A DNA stretch of 64,000 bases from Pseudoxanthomonas indica (lineage in GTDB: Bacteria > Pseudomonadota > Gammaproteobacteria > Xanthomonadales > Xanthomonadaceae). Below, one piece after another: positions 52,368 through 60,833 of the stretch (positions are counted from its first letter, which is position 1; each line of letters begins with the position of its first letter). A program made the translations under genes and the position numbers. The notes beneath the pieces were generated by a model. That model was not told the origin of the DNA. It ran no database searches and saw nothing but the letters and a program-made list of their open reading frames with translations. Location of the stretch: the NCBI RefSeq assembly GCF_900167565.1, contig NZ_FUZV01000001.1, positions 1,426,001-1,490,000 on the forward strand, read 5' to 3'.

Positions 52368-52746
52368 TAGCTACGACTACGCGGTGATCCGGGTGGTGCC
52401 ACGGGTGGAACGCGAGGAGTTCATCAACGTCGGCATCATCCTGTCGTGCGAGCGCAGCGGCTACCTGCAGGCGCGCATCGAGCTGGACGAAGCGCGCCTG
52501 CGCGCGCTCGACCCCGGCATCGACATCGACTCCCTGCGTCGCCACCTGGACACCCTCCCGCGCATCTGCGAGGGCGGTGCACAGGCCGGTCCGATTGGCC
52601 TGCTGCCCCAGCGCGCGCGTTTCCACTGGCTGACCGCCAAACGCAGCGCGATCATCCAGACCTCGCCCGTGCACATGGGCAAGTGTGGCGACATGGACGC
52701 GATCCTGGAGCACCTGCTGGATCGCATGGTGCGCACGCCGCGCTGA
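52354..52746 (+). CDS. DUF3037 protein
   Basis: 130 residues from the GTG at 52354, with AGGAGG upstream inside the preceding gene. YDYAVIRVVPRVEREEFINVGIIL and LPRICEGG, then the C-terminal RFHWLTAKRSAIIQTSPVH are the DUF3037 pattern. Function unknown. The overlap with the HipA-like gene and the repeated co-occurrence of these two families suggest one complex or pathway. Confidence 0.85.
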   Translation: MHALDSYDYAVIRVVPRVEREEFINVGIILSCERSGYLQARIELDEARLRALDPGIDIDSLRRHLDTLPRICEGGAQAGPIGLLPQRARFHWLTAKRSAIIQTSPVHMGKCGDMDAILEHLLDRMVRTPR

Positions 52747-52751
52747 CATCG

Positions 52752-53036
52752 ATGACTGTCTACGTCGACGATGCGGTGCATGCCTGGCGCGGCCAGCGCT
52801 GGGCGCACCTGATGGCCGACCACCTCGATGAATTGCACGCGATGGCCCAGCGCCTGGGCCTGCCGCGCCGCGCCTTCCAGAACAAGACCAGCGGCGCCCA
52901 CTACGATGTCACCACGGAACTGCGCGAGCAGGCCCTGGCCTTGGGCGCCATCGCCATTTCCCGGCATGCGGATCGCGACTTGCTCAAGGCCGTCATCCAG
53001 CGAGCCAAGGCCCAGGGGCGCGGCGAGAGCGACTGA
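52752..53036 (+). CDS. DUF4031 protein
   Basis: 94 residues from the ATG at 52752 (MTVYVDDAVHAWRGQRWAHL). The pattern VYVDDA...W.GQRWAHLMAD...LHAMAQRLGL.R.AFQ......HYDV is DUF4031, a small protein of unknown function. It starts five bases after the DUF3037 stop, making a three-gene cassette. Confidence 0.85.
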   Translation: MTVYVDDAVHAWRGQRWAHLMADHLDELHAMAQRLGLPRRAFQNKTSGAHYDVTTELREQALALGAIAISRHADRDLLKAVIQRAKAQGRGESD

Positions 53037-53173
53037 ACGGGGCGGGCGCGCTCGCCTGCCGACGAATGGCAGGCTCAACGCGCCATTCATGCGCGCGTAC
53101 GCACGCGGTTTTCATGCGCCGGCGTGGAAGGTACTGTTCCCGCGGACGCCGTCCGCCTTCCCCCGGAAAGTCG

Positions 53174-53272
53174 ATGAACACGCAACCGCCACGTTCGCAG
53201 GATCAAGAACCCCAGGAACCGCAACGCTCTGCGCAGCAACCGCGTCCGGGGCAAGACGAAGAGGAAGAGTAG
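53174..53272 (+). CDS. Possible small acidic Pro/Gln-rich protein
   Basis: 32 residues from the ATG at 53174: MNTQPPRSQDQEPQEPQR then a Gln/Pro/Asp tail ending DEEEE. No fold expected; weak ribosome-binding site. The terminator 33 bases downstream supports a transcript ending here. Could be non-coding. Confidence 0.35.
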   Translation: MNTQPPRSQDQEPQEPQRSAQQPRPGQDEEEE

Positions 53273-53304
53273 CGACACGCCCCTGTCGCGATTGAGGGGG
53301 AACG

Positions 53305-53335
53305 GGCCCCGGCCGATGCTGGCCGGGGCCTTTCT
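53305..53335 (+). terminator. Rho-independent terminator
   Basis: GGCCCCGGCC (53305-53314), loop GATGCT, GGCCGGGGCC (53321-53330), TTTCT. Ten perfect pairs. It ends the HipA-like/DUF3037/DUF4031 transcript and abuts the stop of the convergent membrane-protein gene. Confidence 0.8.
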
Positions 53336-54035
53336 ATGGCGCGCGTTGGGGGCCGGCCTGCGCTGCCGGCTCGCGGCGCCACAGCCAGATCGCCAACGGC
53401 ACGAAGCTCAGCCACACCAGCGGCAGGTACAGCGTGGAATAGAGCGCGTCGAAGTGCGGGCCGAACACGTAGACATCGAGCATCCGCAGCAGCAGCCGCA
53501 GCGCATTCAAACCAAAGGCCCAACGCGCCAAGCCGTCGAAACGGCTGCCACGCAGGGCGAAACAGACCAGCGCGCTGGCGAGCAGCCAGGACAGGCCCAG
53601 GGGAAAGTACAGCGCGTGCTGGATGGCCTGAAACTGCGCCGCATCGTGCAGCACCTGCGACTGCTGCGCGGCCGTGGCAGCGGCCAGGTACTGCTGCGGC
53701 AGCGCCAGGAACACATGGAACAACTCGACCGAGCGCAGCTGCAATTCCATCACGCAGAACACCAGGAAGCCCAGGCCCGCCGCCACCGCCGTGGCCGGAC
53801 TTCGCCGCGCCACGATGCCGCATGTCACCAGGAACAAATAGGCCAGGCCGACAAACGAGAACAGCATCGTCAGCGCGCGCGCGATATTGAGCGGGTGCGG
53901 GCCCTGCAGCAGGGCGGCGGCGGCGTCGCTGGTTTCCGGCAAGCGCGAAAACACGAACCACTGGAACGACTGGATGCCGACATAGGCCAGCGCGACTAGC
54001 GCGGCAGCGCGTTGCTGGGTGCGGGAATCGAACAC
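53334..54035 (-). CDS. DUF4386-like membrane protein
   Basis: 233 residues with six or seven hydrophobic helices (AAALVALAYVGIQSFQWFVF, ALTMLFSFVGLAYLFLVTCG, ATAVAAGLGFLVFCVMELQL, PLGLSWLLASALVCFALRG and others). The layout and NIARALTMLFSFVGLAYLF fit DUF4386, a family of integral membrane proteins of unknown function. Monocistronic. Confidence 0.6.
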   Translation of the reverse strand: MFDSRTQQRAAALVALAYVGIQSFQWFVFSRLPETSDAAAALLQGPHPLNIARALTMLFSFVGLAYLFLVTCGIVARRSPATAVAAGLGFLVFCVMELQLRSVELFHVFLALPQQYLAAATAAQQSQVLHDAAQFQAIQHALYFPLGLSWLLASALVCFALRGSRFDGLARWAFGLNALRLLLRMLDVYVFGPHFDALYSTLYLPLVWLSFVPLAIWLWRREPAAQAGPQRAP

Positions 54036-54132
54036 GGGCGATCTCCCTCGTATGGAGAAACGCAGCGTCGCCAGCGCGTATTAGTAAATTCTTAAGATTG
54101 GCCCCTTCCAGGGCGCCGGCCCATCGCGCGGA

Positions 54133-54154
54133 GCGGGAGCCAAACGGCTCCCGC
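54133..54154. other. Hairpin at the 3' end of the xyloglucan-type operon
   Basis: GCGGGAGCC (54133-54141), loop AAAC, GGCTCCCGC (54146-54154): nine perfect pairs, 12 bases after the GH3 stop on the minus strand. No T tract on that strand; it may act as a 3'-end stabiliser or a weak terminator. Confidence 0.5.
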
Positions 54155-54165
54155 CCACACGTCGA

Positions 54166-56724
54166 TTACGGGCACTTCACCACGTGCGCGGCTTCATTGC
54201 CTGCGCCCAGGCCCACGCGGGAAATCGACAGCGCCAGCGCACCGGTGGTCTGCAGGCGCACATCCTGCACCTTGCCCACATCACCGCCTGCACTGACAAA
54301 GCACTTCAGCGGCACACCCAGCGTGGTCCATTCGCCGGTCTTGAGCGCCGCCAGCGAATCACGCAGCGCCACATCGCCCTTGCAGTTCTCGCCACAGCCC
54401 ACGGTCAGCGTGACTGGCTGCGCCGGCACCTGTTCCGGACGCAGCTGCAGCACCAGCTGGATGTCGCCATTGGACTCGCGGGTCAGGTTGAGCGGCTCGG
54501 CACTGCGCAGGCTCAGCGCGGCGCCGGTCGTGCCCGACCAGGTGAAGCGGCGCGCATCTTCCTGCGCCAAGTGATCCACCGCGGCGACCTTCAGGCTGTC
54601 ATCGTGCAGCGCGGTCGGCGTGGTGGTGACCTGGGTGGCGTGCGCCTGTGCATTCTCCAGGCGCAGACTGAAGCCCGGCGCCGGCTTGCCGCGCAACAGG
54701 TATACCCCCGCCGCACCCTGCTCACCGGAAATGCCGGAGTCTTCCGGCAATGCGGCCAGGTCGCCCTTGTCCTGGTAGGTCAGGCCAAAGCCGAACGCGA
54801 ACAGCGGGTCATAGCCGGCTTGGCCGACGTTGTTGAGGTACTGGGTGGCGGTGCGCGGCCACGAGAAGCTGAGCTTGCCCTTGAAGTCGTGCTGCGGCTT
54901 GCCGTCCTTGCCACGCAGGATCACGTCGGCGATGCCGGCGCCTTCCGAACCCGGCAGCCACGCGGCGACAAACGCATCGGCGGCATTGATTTCGCGGTTC
55001 ATCCACAGCGGACGCCCGCTCAGGAACACCGCCACCACTGGAATGCCGTCGGCCTTGAGCTTGCGGATCAGTTCCAGGTCGCTGTCGTTGCCCGGCTTGT
55101 AGGACAGGTTGGCGATATCGCCCTGGAACTCGGCATACGGATCCTCGCCAAACACCACGATCGCCACGTCCGGCTTCTGCTTGTACTTGCCGTCGACCGC
55201 CAGCGTGGCCTCGCCCCCTGCGGCCTTGGCCTGTGCGGCGATGCCCTGGTAGATGCTGTCGGCGTTGGGGAAGTCGCTGCGCTTGGTGCCGGTGCCCTGC
55301 CAGTTGAGCGTCCAGCCACCGGACTGCTTGCCGACATCATCGGCGCCGTCGCCAGCGACCAGGATCTTCTGCTTCGGATTGAGTGGCAGCACACCGCCCT
55401 GGTTCTTCAACAGCACCAGCGATTCCTGCACCGCCTGACGCGCCACCGCGCGATGCTCCGGTGCACCCAGCACCGCGAACTTGCCACCGAGCGGACGCTG
55501 CGAGGGCTTGCCGGCTTCAAACAGGCCCAGACGGAACTTGACCCGCAGGATGCGTGCCACCGCATCATCCAGGCGTGCCTGCGAGACCTCGCCCTTCTTC
55601 ACCGCGGCCAGCAGGCTGTTGTAGAAACCCTTCCAGCTGTCCGAGGCCATCGCCATGTCTAGGCCGGCGTTGATCGTGGCCGGACAGTTCTCGTTGGTGC
55701 AGCCCTTGACCTGGCCATGGCCATTCCAGTCCCCGACCACGAAGCCGCCAAAATGCATGCGGCCCTTCAGCACATCGGTCAGCAGGTAATGGTTGCCATG
55801 CATCTTCTCGCCGTTGACGCTGTTGAACGAGGCCATCACCGACTGCGCGCCGGCGGCAATTGCCGGCGGATAACCGGCGCCATGCACGCGCGCCAGCTCG
55901 GCTTCGCTGATCGCGGTATCGCCCTGATCCTTGCCGTTCAAGGTGCCGCCATCGCCAAGGAAGTGCTTGACCGAGGAAATGACGTGGTGGCCATCGAGGA
56001 ACTGCGGCGTGCCCGGCTTGCCCTGCAAACCTTCGACCATCATGCCGGCGTAGCTGGCCACCACTTCCGGTGATTCGGAATAGCCTTCGTAGCTGCGGCC
56101 CCAGCGATCATCCTGCGGTACGGCGACGGTCGGCGCGAACGCCCACTCCATGCCGGTCACGCGGGTTTCGGCGGCGGTGATCTCGCCGATGCGCCGCAAC
56201 AGTTCCGGATTGCGCGTCGCGCCCAGACCAATGTTGTGCGGGAACAGCGTGGCGCCGACGATGTTGCTCTGCCCGTGCACGGCGTCGATGCCGAAGATCA
56301 CCGGGATGGCATGGCCGCCCTTGCTGGTGTCCATCGAGGCTTCGTAGAAAGCATCGGCCAATGCCAGCCATTGCGCGGGCGTGGCGTCGTACTTGCCATC
56401 GGGATCGGAGTTGCCGCCGGCCAGGATCGAACCCAGCCGATACTTGCGCAGATCATCGGGCTTGATGCTGGCGATGTCCCCCTGCACCAGCTGGCCCACC
56501 TTTTCTTCCACGCTCAGCGTGGCGATGAGATCGGCGATGCGTTTTTCCAGCGCCGGATCTTCCGGCAGCGGCCATGTCGGTTGCGGCCACACGGTGGGGT
56601 TGCCGGCGGTCTTGGGAAACCCGTTGTCGGCGGCGCTGGACAGCAGCGGTACGGACATGGCGATCGTGGCGATCAGGGCGCGCGTGAGTACGCGTCGGGA
56701 AGGCGTGCGGGTCGTGGGCTTCAT
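54166..56724 (-). CDS. GH3 beta-glucosidase / exo-beta-glucanase
   Basis: 852 residues from the ATG at 56722-56724 with a signal peptide (RALIATIAMSVPLLSSAADN). The GH3 N-terminal barrel has LIATLSVEEKVGQLVQGDI, VIFGIDAVHGQSNI, EWAFAPTVAVPQDDRWGRSYEGY and the catalytic Asp in GFVVGDWNGHGQVKGC; the second domain (ESLVLLKNQGGVLPL) supplies the acid/base. A C-terminal CBM-like domain extends it beyond the usual ~600 residues. Secreted; would cut terminal glucose from deacylated or debranched beta-glucan backbone. Confidence 0.93.
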   Translation of the reverse strand: MKPTTRTPSRRVLTRALIATIAMSVPLLSSAADNGFPKTAGNPTVWPQPTWPLPEDPALEKRIADLIATLSVEEKVGQLVQGDIASIKPDDLRKYRLGSILAGGNSDPDGKYDATPAQWLALADAFYEASMDTSKGGHAIPVIFGIDAVHGQSNIVGATLFPHNIGLGATRNPELLRRIGEITAAETRVTGMEWAFAPTVAVPQDDRWGRSYEGYSESPEVVASYAGMMVEGLQGKPGTPQFLDGHHVISSVKHFLGDGGTLNGKDQGDTAISEAELARVHGAGYPPAIAAGAQSVMASFNSVNGEKMHGNHYLLTDVLKGRMHFGGFVVGDWNGHGQVKGCTNENCPATINAGLDMAMASDSWKGFYNSLLAAVKKGEVSQARLDDAVARILRVKFRLGLFEAGKPSQRPLGGKFAVLGAPEHRAVARQAVQESLVLLKNQGGVLPLNPKQKILVAGDGADDVGKQSGGWTLNWQGTGTKRSDFPNADSIYQGIAAQAKAAGGEATLAVDGKYKQKPDVAIVVFGEDPYAEFQGDIANLSYKPGNDSDLELIRKLKADGIPVVAVFLSGRPLWMNREINAADAFVAAWLPGSEGAGIADVILRGKDGKPQHDFKGKLSFSWPRTATQYLNNVGQAGYDPLFAFGFGLTYQDKGDLAALPEDSGISGEQGAAGVYLLRGKPAPGFSLRLENAQAHATQVTTTPTALHDDSLKVAAVDHLAQEDARRFTWSGTTGAALSLRSAEPLNLTRESNGDIQLVLQLRPEQVPAQPVTLTVGCGENCKGDVALRDSLAALKTGEWTTLGVPLKCFVSAGGDVGKVQDVRLQTTGALALSISRVGLGAGNEAAHVVKCP

Positions 56725-56772
56725 CGAGACTCCATGGGAATTGGCAGCCGAACGGCTTGGCATTTAAGCACG

Positions 56773-56786
56773 CAAGCCGTGGCTTG
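56773..56786. promoter_or_regulatory. Short dyad upstream of the GH3 gene
   Basis: CAAGCC, GT, GGCTTG: a perfect 14-base dyad 49 bases upstream of the GH3 start, in a 151-nt gap long enough for an internal promoter. Possible operator; no regulator gene is nearby in the window. Confidence 0.3.
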
Positions 56787-56875
56787 AATTGGTCATATCC
56801 GCCGGCGCGGAAATCCTGCATTTCCCGGCGGATTGGTTTTTGCAGCGCACAACAAATCGCTGCTGTGCGTGGTCG

Positions 56876-58306
56876 TCAGCCTTGCATCTGCTCCAGCTCG
56901 CGGCCCTTGGTTTCGTACACGTACTTGAGTACGAAGAACACCGACAGCGCCGCCGCTACCGTGTAGATGCCATAGGCGCCGGCCAGGCCGATGCTGCCGA
57001 GCAGGATCGGGAAGGTCACGGTGATCGCGAAGTTCGAGGTCCACTGCGCAGCACCCGCCACCGCCAGGCCGGAGCCGCGGATCTGGTTGGGGAACATCTC
57101 GCCCAGCATCACCCACATCACCGGACCCCAGGACATGTTGAAGAAGATGACGTAGACGTTGGCGGCCACGAGCGCCAGCGTGCCCATGCCGTCGCTCAGC
57201 GCCAGCTTGCCGGCGGCATCCACCGAAGCACTGGCAAAGGCCCAGGTGACCAGCGCCAGCGATACCGCCATGCCGGCCGAACCAATCCACAGCAACGGCT
57301 TGCGGCCGATGCGATCAATCAGCAGCACGGTGATCAGGCAGGCGCCGATGCTGAGCGCACCGGACAGCACGTTGATCAGCAGCGCATCGTTCTCCGAGAA
57401 TCCGACTGCCTGCCACAGCACGGCGCCGTAGTAGAACACCACGTTGATGCCGACCAGCTGCTGGAAGGTCGCCAGGCCGATGCCGATCCAGACAATCGGG
57501 CGAATCTTGCCGGTGGCGCGGTTGATCAGATCGGACAGGCGCGGGCGATGGTGATCCTCAGACAGCGAGGCTTCGATCTCCGCCTGCTTGAGCTGCGCTT
57601 CCTGCGTGCCGTACAGGCGGGTCAGCACATGCAGCGCCTGCTCCTTGCGGCCCTTCACCACCAGGTAGCGCGGGCTCTCCGGGATGGCCAGCAGCAGCAG
57701 CAGGAACACCAGCGAGGGAATGGCCTGCATCCAGAACATCCAGCGCCACGCGGCCTGGCCCAGCCACAGCGCTTCGGTCGAGGCGCCAGCGGCCTTGGCC
57801 AGCAGGAAGTTGCTGAGGAACGCGCAGAACAGCCCGCTGATGATCGCGATCTGCTGCACCGTGGCCAGCCGGCCGCGATAGCGTGCCGACGCCACTTCGG
57901 CGATGTAGGCCGGCGACATCACGCTGGCCGCGCCGACCGCAAAGCCGCCCAGCACGCGCGCGATGATGAAAGCCAGCGAGCTGTGCGCCGCGCCGGCCCC
58001 CAACGCGGAGAACAGAAACAACACCGCCGCGATGATCAACACCGCGCGGCGACCCCAGCGATCCGCCAGCCGCCCGGCGAAGAACGCGCCCACCGCGCAG
58101 CCCAGCAGCATCGAGGCGACTTCAAAGCCGATGCCCGCGGAACTGGAGTGGAAAGTCTGTTTCAAGCCATCGACCGTACCGTTGATCACGCCACTGTCGA
58201 AGCCGAACAGGAAGCCGCCAATCGTGGCCACGCAGCTGATCAGGATGATGAAGCGGGTGTTTTCGCCGCTGGCGGCTGCGTTGGAAACAAGAGGCACGCT
58301 AGACAT
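56876..58306 (-). CDS. Sugar-porter MFS transporter (XylE/GLUT type)
   Basis: 476 residues from the ATG at 58304-58306, twelve transmembrane helices. Sugar-porter signatures: GGFLFGFDSGVINGT, DRWGRRAVLI, PAYIAEVASARYRGR, PESPRYLVVKGRKEQAL, and DRIGRKPLLWIG. It probably imports a monosaccharide (glucose, xylose or galactose) released by the neighbouring glycosidases. Cotranscribed with GH95 upstream; a REPIN-like element lies in the gap. Confidence 0.93.
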   Translation of the reverse strand: MSSVPLVSNAAASGENTRFIILISCVATIGGFLFGFDSGVINGTVDGLKQTFHSSSAGIGFEVASMLLGCAVGAFFAGRLADRWGRRAVLIIAAVLFLFSALGAGAAHSSLAFIIARVLGGFAVGAASVMSPAYIAEVASARYRGRLATVQQIAIISGLFCAFLSNFLLAKAAGASTEALWLGQAAWRWMFWMQAIPSLVFLLLLLAIPESPRYLVVKGRKEQALHVLTRLYGTQEAQLKQAEIEASLSEDHHRPRLSDLINRATGKIRPIVWIGIGLATFQQLVGINVVFYYGAVLWQAVGFSENDALLINVLSGALSIGACLITVLLIDRIGRKPLLWIGSAGMAVSLALVTWAFASASVDAAGKLALSDGMGTLALVAANVYVIFFNMSWGPVMWVMLGEMFPNQIRGSGLAVAGAAQWTSNFAITVTFPILLGSIGLAGAYGIYTVAAALSVFFVLKYVYETKGRELEQMQG

Positions 58307-58322
58307 GAAGGATATTTCCCAA

Positions 58323-58441
58323 TGTAGGAGGGGCTTCAGCCCCGAACCAAGGAACAAGAAGCGAAGGCAGCGTTCATCTGATAATTCGGGAGCTTCGGGG
58401 CTGCCTTTAACAGACGCAAGTCTGGTAAAGCCGCTCCTACA
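58323..58441. repeat. REPIN-like element between GH95 and the sugar porter
   Basis: TGTAGGAG (58323-58330) with GGGGCTTCAGCCCC next to it, and an inverted partner CTCCTACA (58434-58441) with a GGTAAAGCC half next to it; 119 bases in all. An internal CGGGAGCTTCGGGGCTGCC segment folds as well. Same family as 150-204 and 35653-35675. Confidence 0.7.
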
Positions 58442-58472
58442 GGGGCGCGGCGCTCCTTCGTCTCCATGGCAT

Positions 58473-60833
58473 TCATACCCTCACCAGCTTGCCATCGCGC
58501 AGGCGTAACTCGGCCTTCTCTCCGACTTTCACCGTGAGGTCCAGCAGCTGCTCACCCAACGCGATCTGGTAATCACCGCCGCGCTCACTCAGCAGACTGG
58601 CGCGTTCGACCTGCCCACGCTGCCAGCGTAGATCCAAGGTCGCCGCATTGCGCACCTTGACCCCGCGCAGCTCGCCATCGCCCCAGTCACGTGGCAACGC
58701 CGGCAACAGGAAAATCGTCCCGCCCCAGCTCTGCACCAGCATCTCGATGATGCCGGCAGTGCCGCCGAAGTTGCCGTCGATCTGGAACGGCGGATGCGCG
58801 TCGAACAGGTTCGGATAGGTGCGCTTGGGTGTCAGCAGCATCTTCAGGATCTGCAGGCTGTGCTCGCCATCGGCCAGCCGCGCCCAGAAGTTCAAACGCC
58901 AGGCGGTGCCCCAGCCGGTGGCCTCGTCGCCACGGATTTCCAGCGTGCGTTTGGCCGCAGACGCCAGCACCGGCGTGTCGCGGCGGTTGATCTGGCTGCT
59001 GGGATGCAGGCCATACAGATGCGAGATATGCCGGTGGTGCATCTCCGGCGCGTCCATGTCCCAGTCCTGCTGCCACTCCATCAGCTGGCCGGCGCGGCCC
59101 ATGCGGTTGGTGGGCAGTTGCTCGCGCAAGGCCGTCAGCTGGGCGGCGAAGTCCGCGTCCGTATCAAGCAGGCGCGCCGCTTCAATGCACTGGCCAAACA
59201 GGTCGCGCAGGATCTGCGCATCCATCGTCGGCCCGGCGCAGATCGCCACGCCGTAGGGATGCTGGTTTTCCGGCGACAGCGAGGGCGAGGTGACCTTCCA
59301 GCCGGTCTGCGGATCGGTGACCAGGGTATCGACGAAGAACTGCGCCGCACCCTTGAACAGCGGATACACCTTGCCCAGGTAAGCCGGGTCGCGGCCGTAG
59401 TCCCAGCGATCCCACAGCTGCTGCAGCAGCCAGGCCCCGCCCATCGGCCACAAGGCCCACTCGGCGCCGTCGGGCGGCGTGGCCACGCGCCACAGGTCGG
59501 TGTTGTTGTGCGCCATCCATCCGCCGGCGCCGTACATGTCGCGGGCAGTGACGGCGCCGGTCTGCGACAGCTCGAACAGCATGCGCTCCAGCGGCTCCAC
59601 GCACTCGGGCAGCGCATTGGCCTCGCTGGGCCAGTAGTTCATCTCGGTGTTGACGTTGATGGTGTACTTGCACTCCCACGGGGGGTCCATCAGGTCGTTC
59701 CAGATGCCCTGCAGGTTGGCCGGCTGGGTACCCGGTCGCGAGCTGCTGATCAGCAGGTAGCGGCCGTACTGGTGATACAGGGCCACCAGCGCGGGATCAT
59801 TGCCATGGGCGAACTGTTCGATGCGCTCGTCGGTGGGCAGGTCCGCCGCCAGCGTGCGGCCCAGATCCAGCTGCACGCGGCGGAACAGGCGGCGGTGCTC
59901 CGCCAGGTGATCTTTCTTCAGCGCCTCGAAGGACTTGCTGCGTGCACTGGCCAACTGCGCCTGCGAGATCGCCTCCGGGTCGCCGCTGACATCGTCGAAG
60001 CGCACGAAGCTGGTGGCTGCAGTCACCCGCAGCATCACTTCGCGCACGCCCTGGAAGGCGATGCCCTCCTCCGTCGTGGCGAGGCTGCCGCCGGCGTGAG
60101 TGGCATGCACGCGGAAGGCGAAGCGTAGGCGACCTTCGATGCCGTGCTTGCTGACGTTGCGGCCGCGCACCAGCAGCGCGTCACCGTCGGCTTCTGTGCG
60201 GGTCGGATGCTCATTGGTTGTGCGCACGCGTCCGCTCAAGCCGGCCGGATCGTCGGTATGCAGGCGCACGACCAGGCACTGGTCCACCGGCGAGACAAAC
60301 ACTTCGCGCAGATGGCGGTGGCCACCGGCAGTGAAGCTCGTGGTAGCCACCGCACTGTCCAGATCCAACGTGCGCCGATAGTCGCCCGGCTCTCCCAGAC
60401 CATCGAACTCCAGCCACAGGTTGCCCAGGGGCTGGTAAGGCATCTGCTTGACCGGCCGCGAGATCATCGTCGCGTTCGCCAGCTTCTCCGCCTCGGCATA
60501 ACGCCCGGCGAAGATCAGCTCGCGCACCTTCGGCAAGGCGGCACGCGCGTCCGGATTGATCGGTGTGTACGGACCACCTGCGTACAAGGTGTCCTCGTTC
60601 AACTGCAGGCGCTCGCGGCTGACGCCGCCATAGACCATCGCACCGAGGCGGCCATTGCCGACCGGCAGCGCCTCCACCCACAAGCTGGCGGGCTGGCGAT
60701 ACCACAGCTGCAAATCCGGCCACGCGGTCGCGCCCGACTTGCGCGCGGCCAAGGCTTCATCGCGCGCGCCCACGCCGGCCACCGCCGCAGCGGCGGCAGT
60801 GGCCTGGAACAGCGTGCGTCGGCTGAACTTCAC
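58473..60833 (-). CDS. GH95 alpha-L-fucosidase
   Basis: 786 residues from a GTG at 60831-60833. N-terminal Tat-type signal (MKFSRRTLFQATAAAAAVAG; SRRTLF twin-arginine). GH95 pattern: WVEALPVGNGRLGAMVYGGV, LNEDTLYAGGPYTPINPDA, INVNTEMNYWPSEANALPEC (catalytic Asn/Asp region), HRHISHLYGLHPSSQI and QIDGNFGGTAGIIEMLVQS. These enzymes remove alpha-1,2-fucose, as on xyloglucan side chains. It begins directly after the GH31 stop codon. Confidence 0.93.
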   Translation of the reverse strand: MKFSRRTLFQATAAAAAVAGVGARDEALAARKSGATAWPDLQLWYRQPASLWVEALPVGNGRLGAMVYGGVSRERLQLNEDTLYAGGPYTPINPDARAALPKVRELIFAGRYAEAEKLANATMISRPVKQMPYQPLGNLWLEFDGLGEPGDYRRTLDLDSAVATTSFTAGGHRHLREVFVSPVDQCLVVRLHTDDPAGLSGRVRTTNEHPTRTEADGDALLVRGRNVSKHGIEGRLRFAFRVHATHAGGSLATTEEGIAFQGVREVMLRVTAATSFVRFDDVSGDPEAISQAQLASARSKSFEALKKDHLAEHRRLFRRVQLDLGRTLAADLPTDERIEQFAHGNDPALVALYHQYGRYLLISSSRPGTQPANLQGIWNDLMDPPWECKYTINVNTEMNYWPSEANALPECVEPLERMLFELSQTGAVTARDMYGAGGWMAHNNTDLWRVATPPDGAEWALWPMGGAWLLQQLWDRWDYGRDPAYLGKVYPLFKGAAQFFVDTLVTDPQTGWKVTSPSLSPENQHPYGVAICAGPTMDAQILRDLFGQCIEAARLLDTDADFAAQLTALREQLPTNRMGRAGQLMEWQQDWDMDAPEMHHRHISHLYGLHPSSQINRRDTPVLASAAKRTLEIRGDEATGWGTAWRLNFWARLADGEHSLQILKMLLTPKRTYPNLFDAHPPFQIDGNFGGTAGIIEMLVQSWGGTIFLLPALPRDWGDGELRGVKVRNAATLDLRWQRGQVERASLLSERGGDYQIALGEQLLDLTVKVGEKAELRLRDGKLVRV

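Noticed and set aside
51594..52746. A HipBA-type toxin-antitoxin pair.
   Set aside because: The second gene is DUF3037, not a helix-turn-helix antitoxin, and the HipA-like protein is about half the length of HipA.
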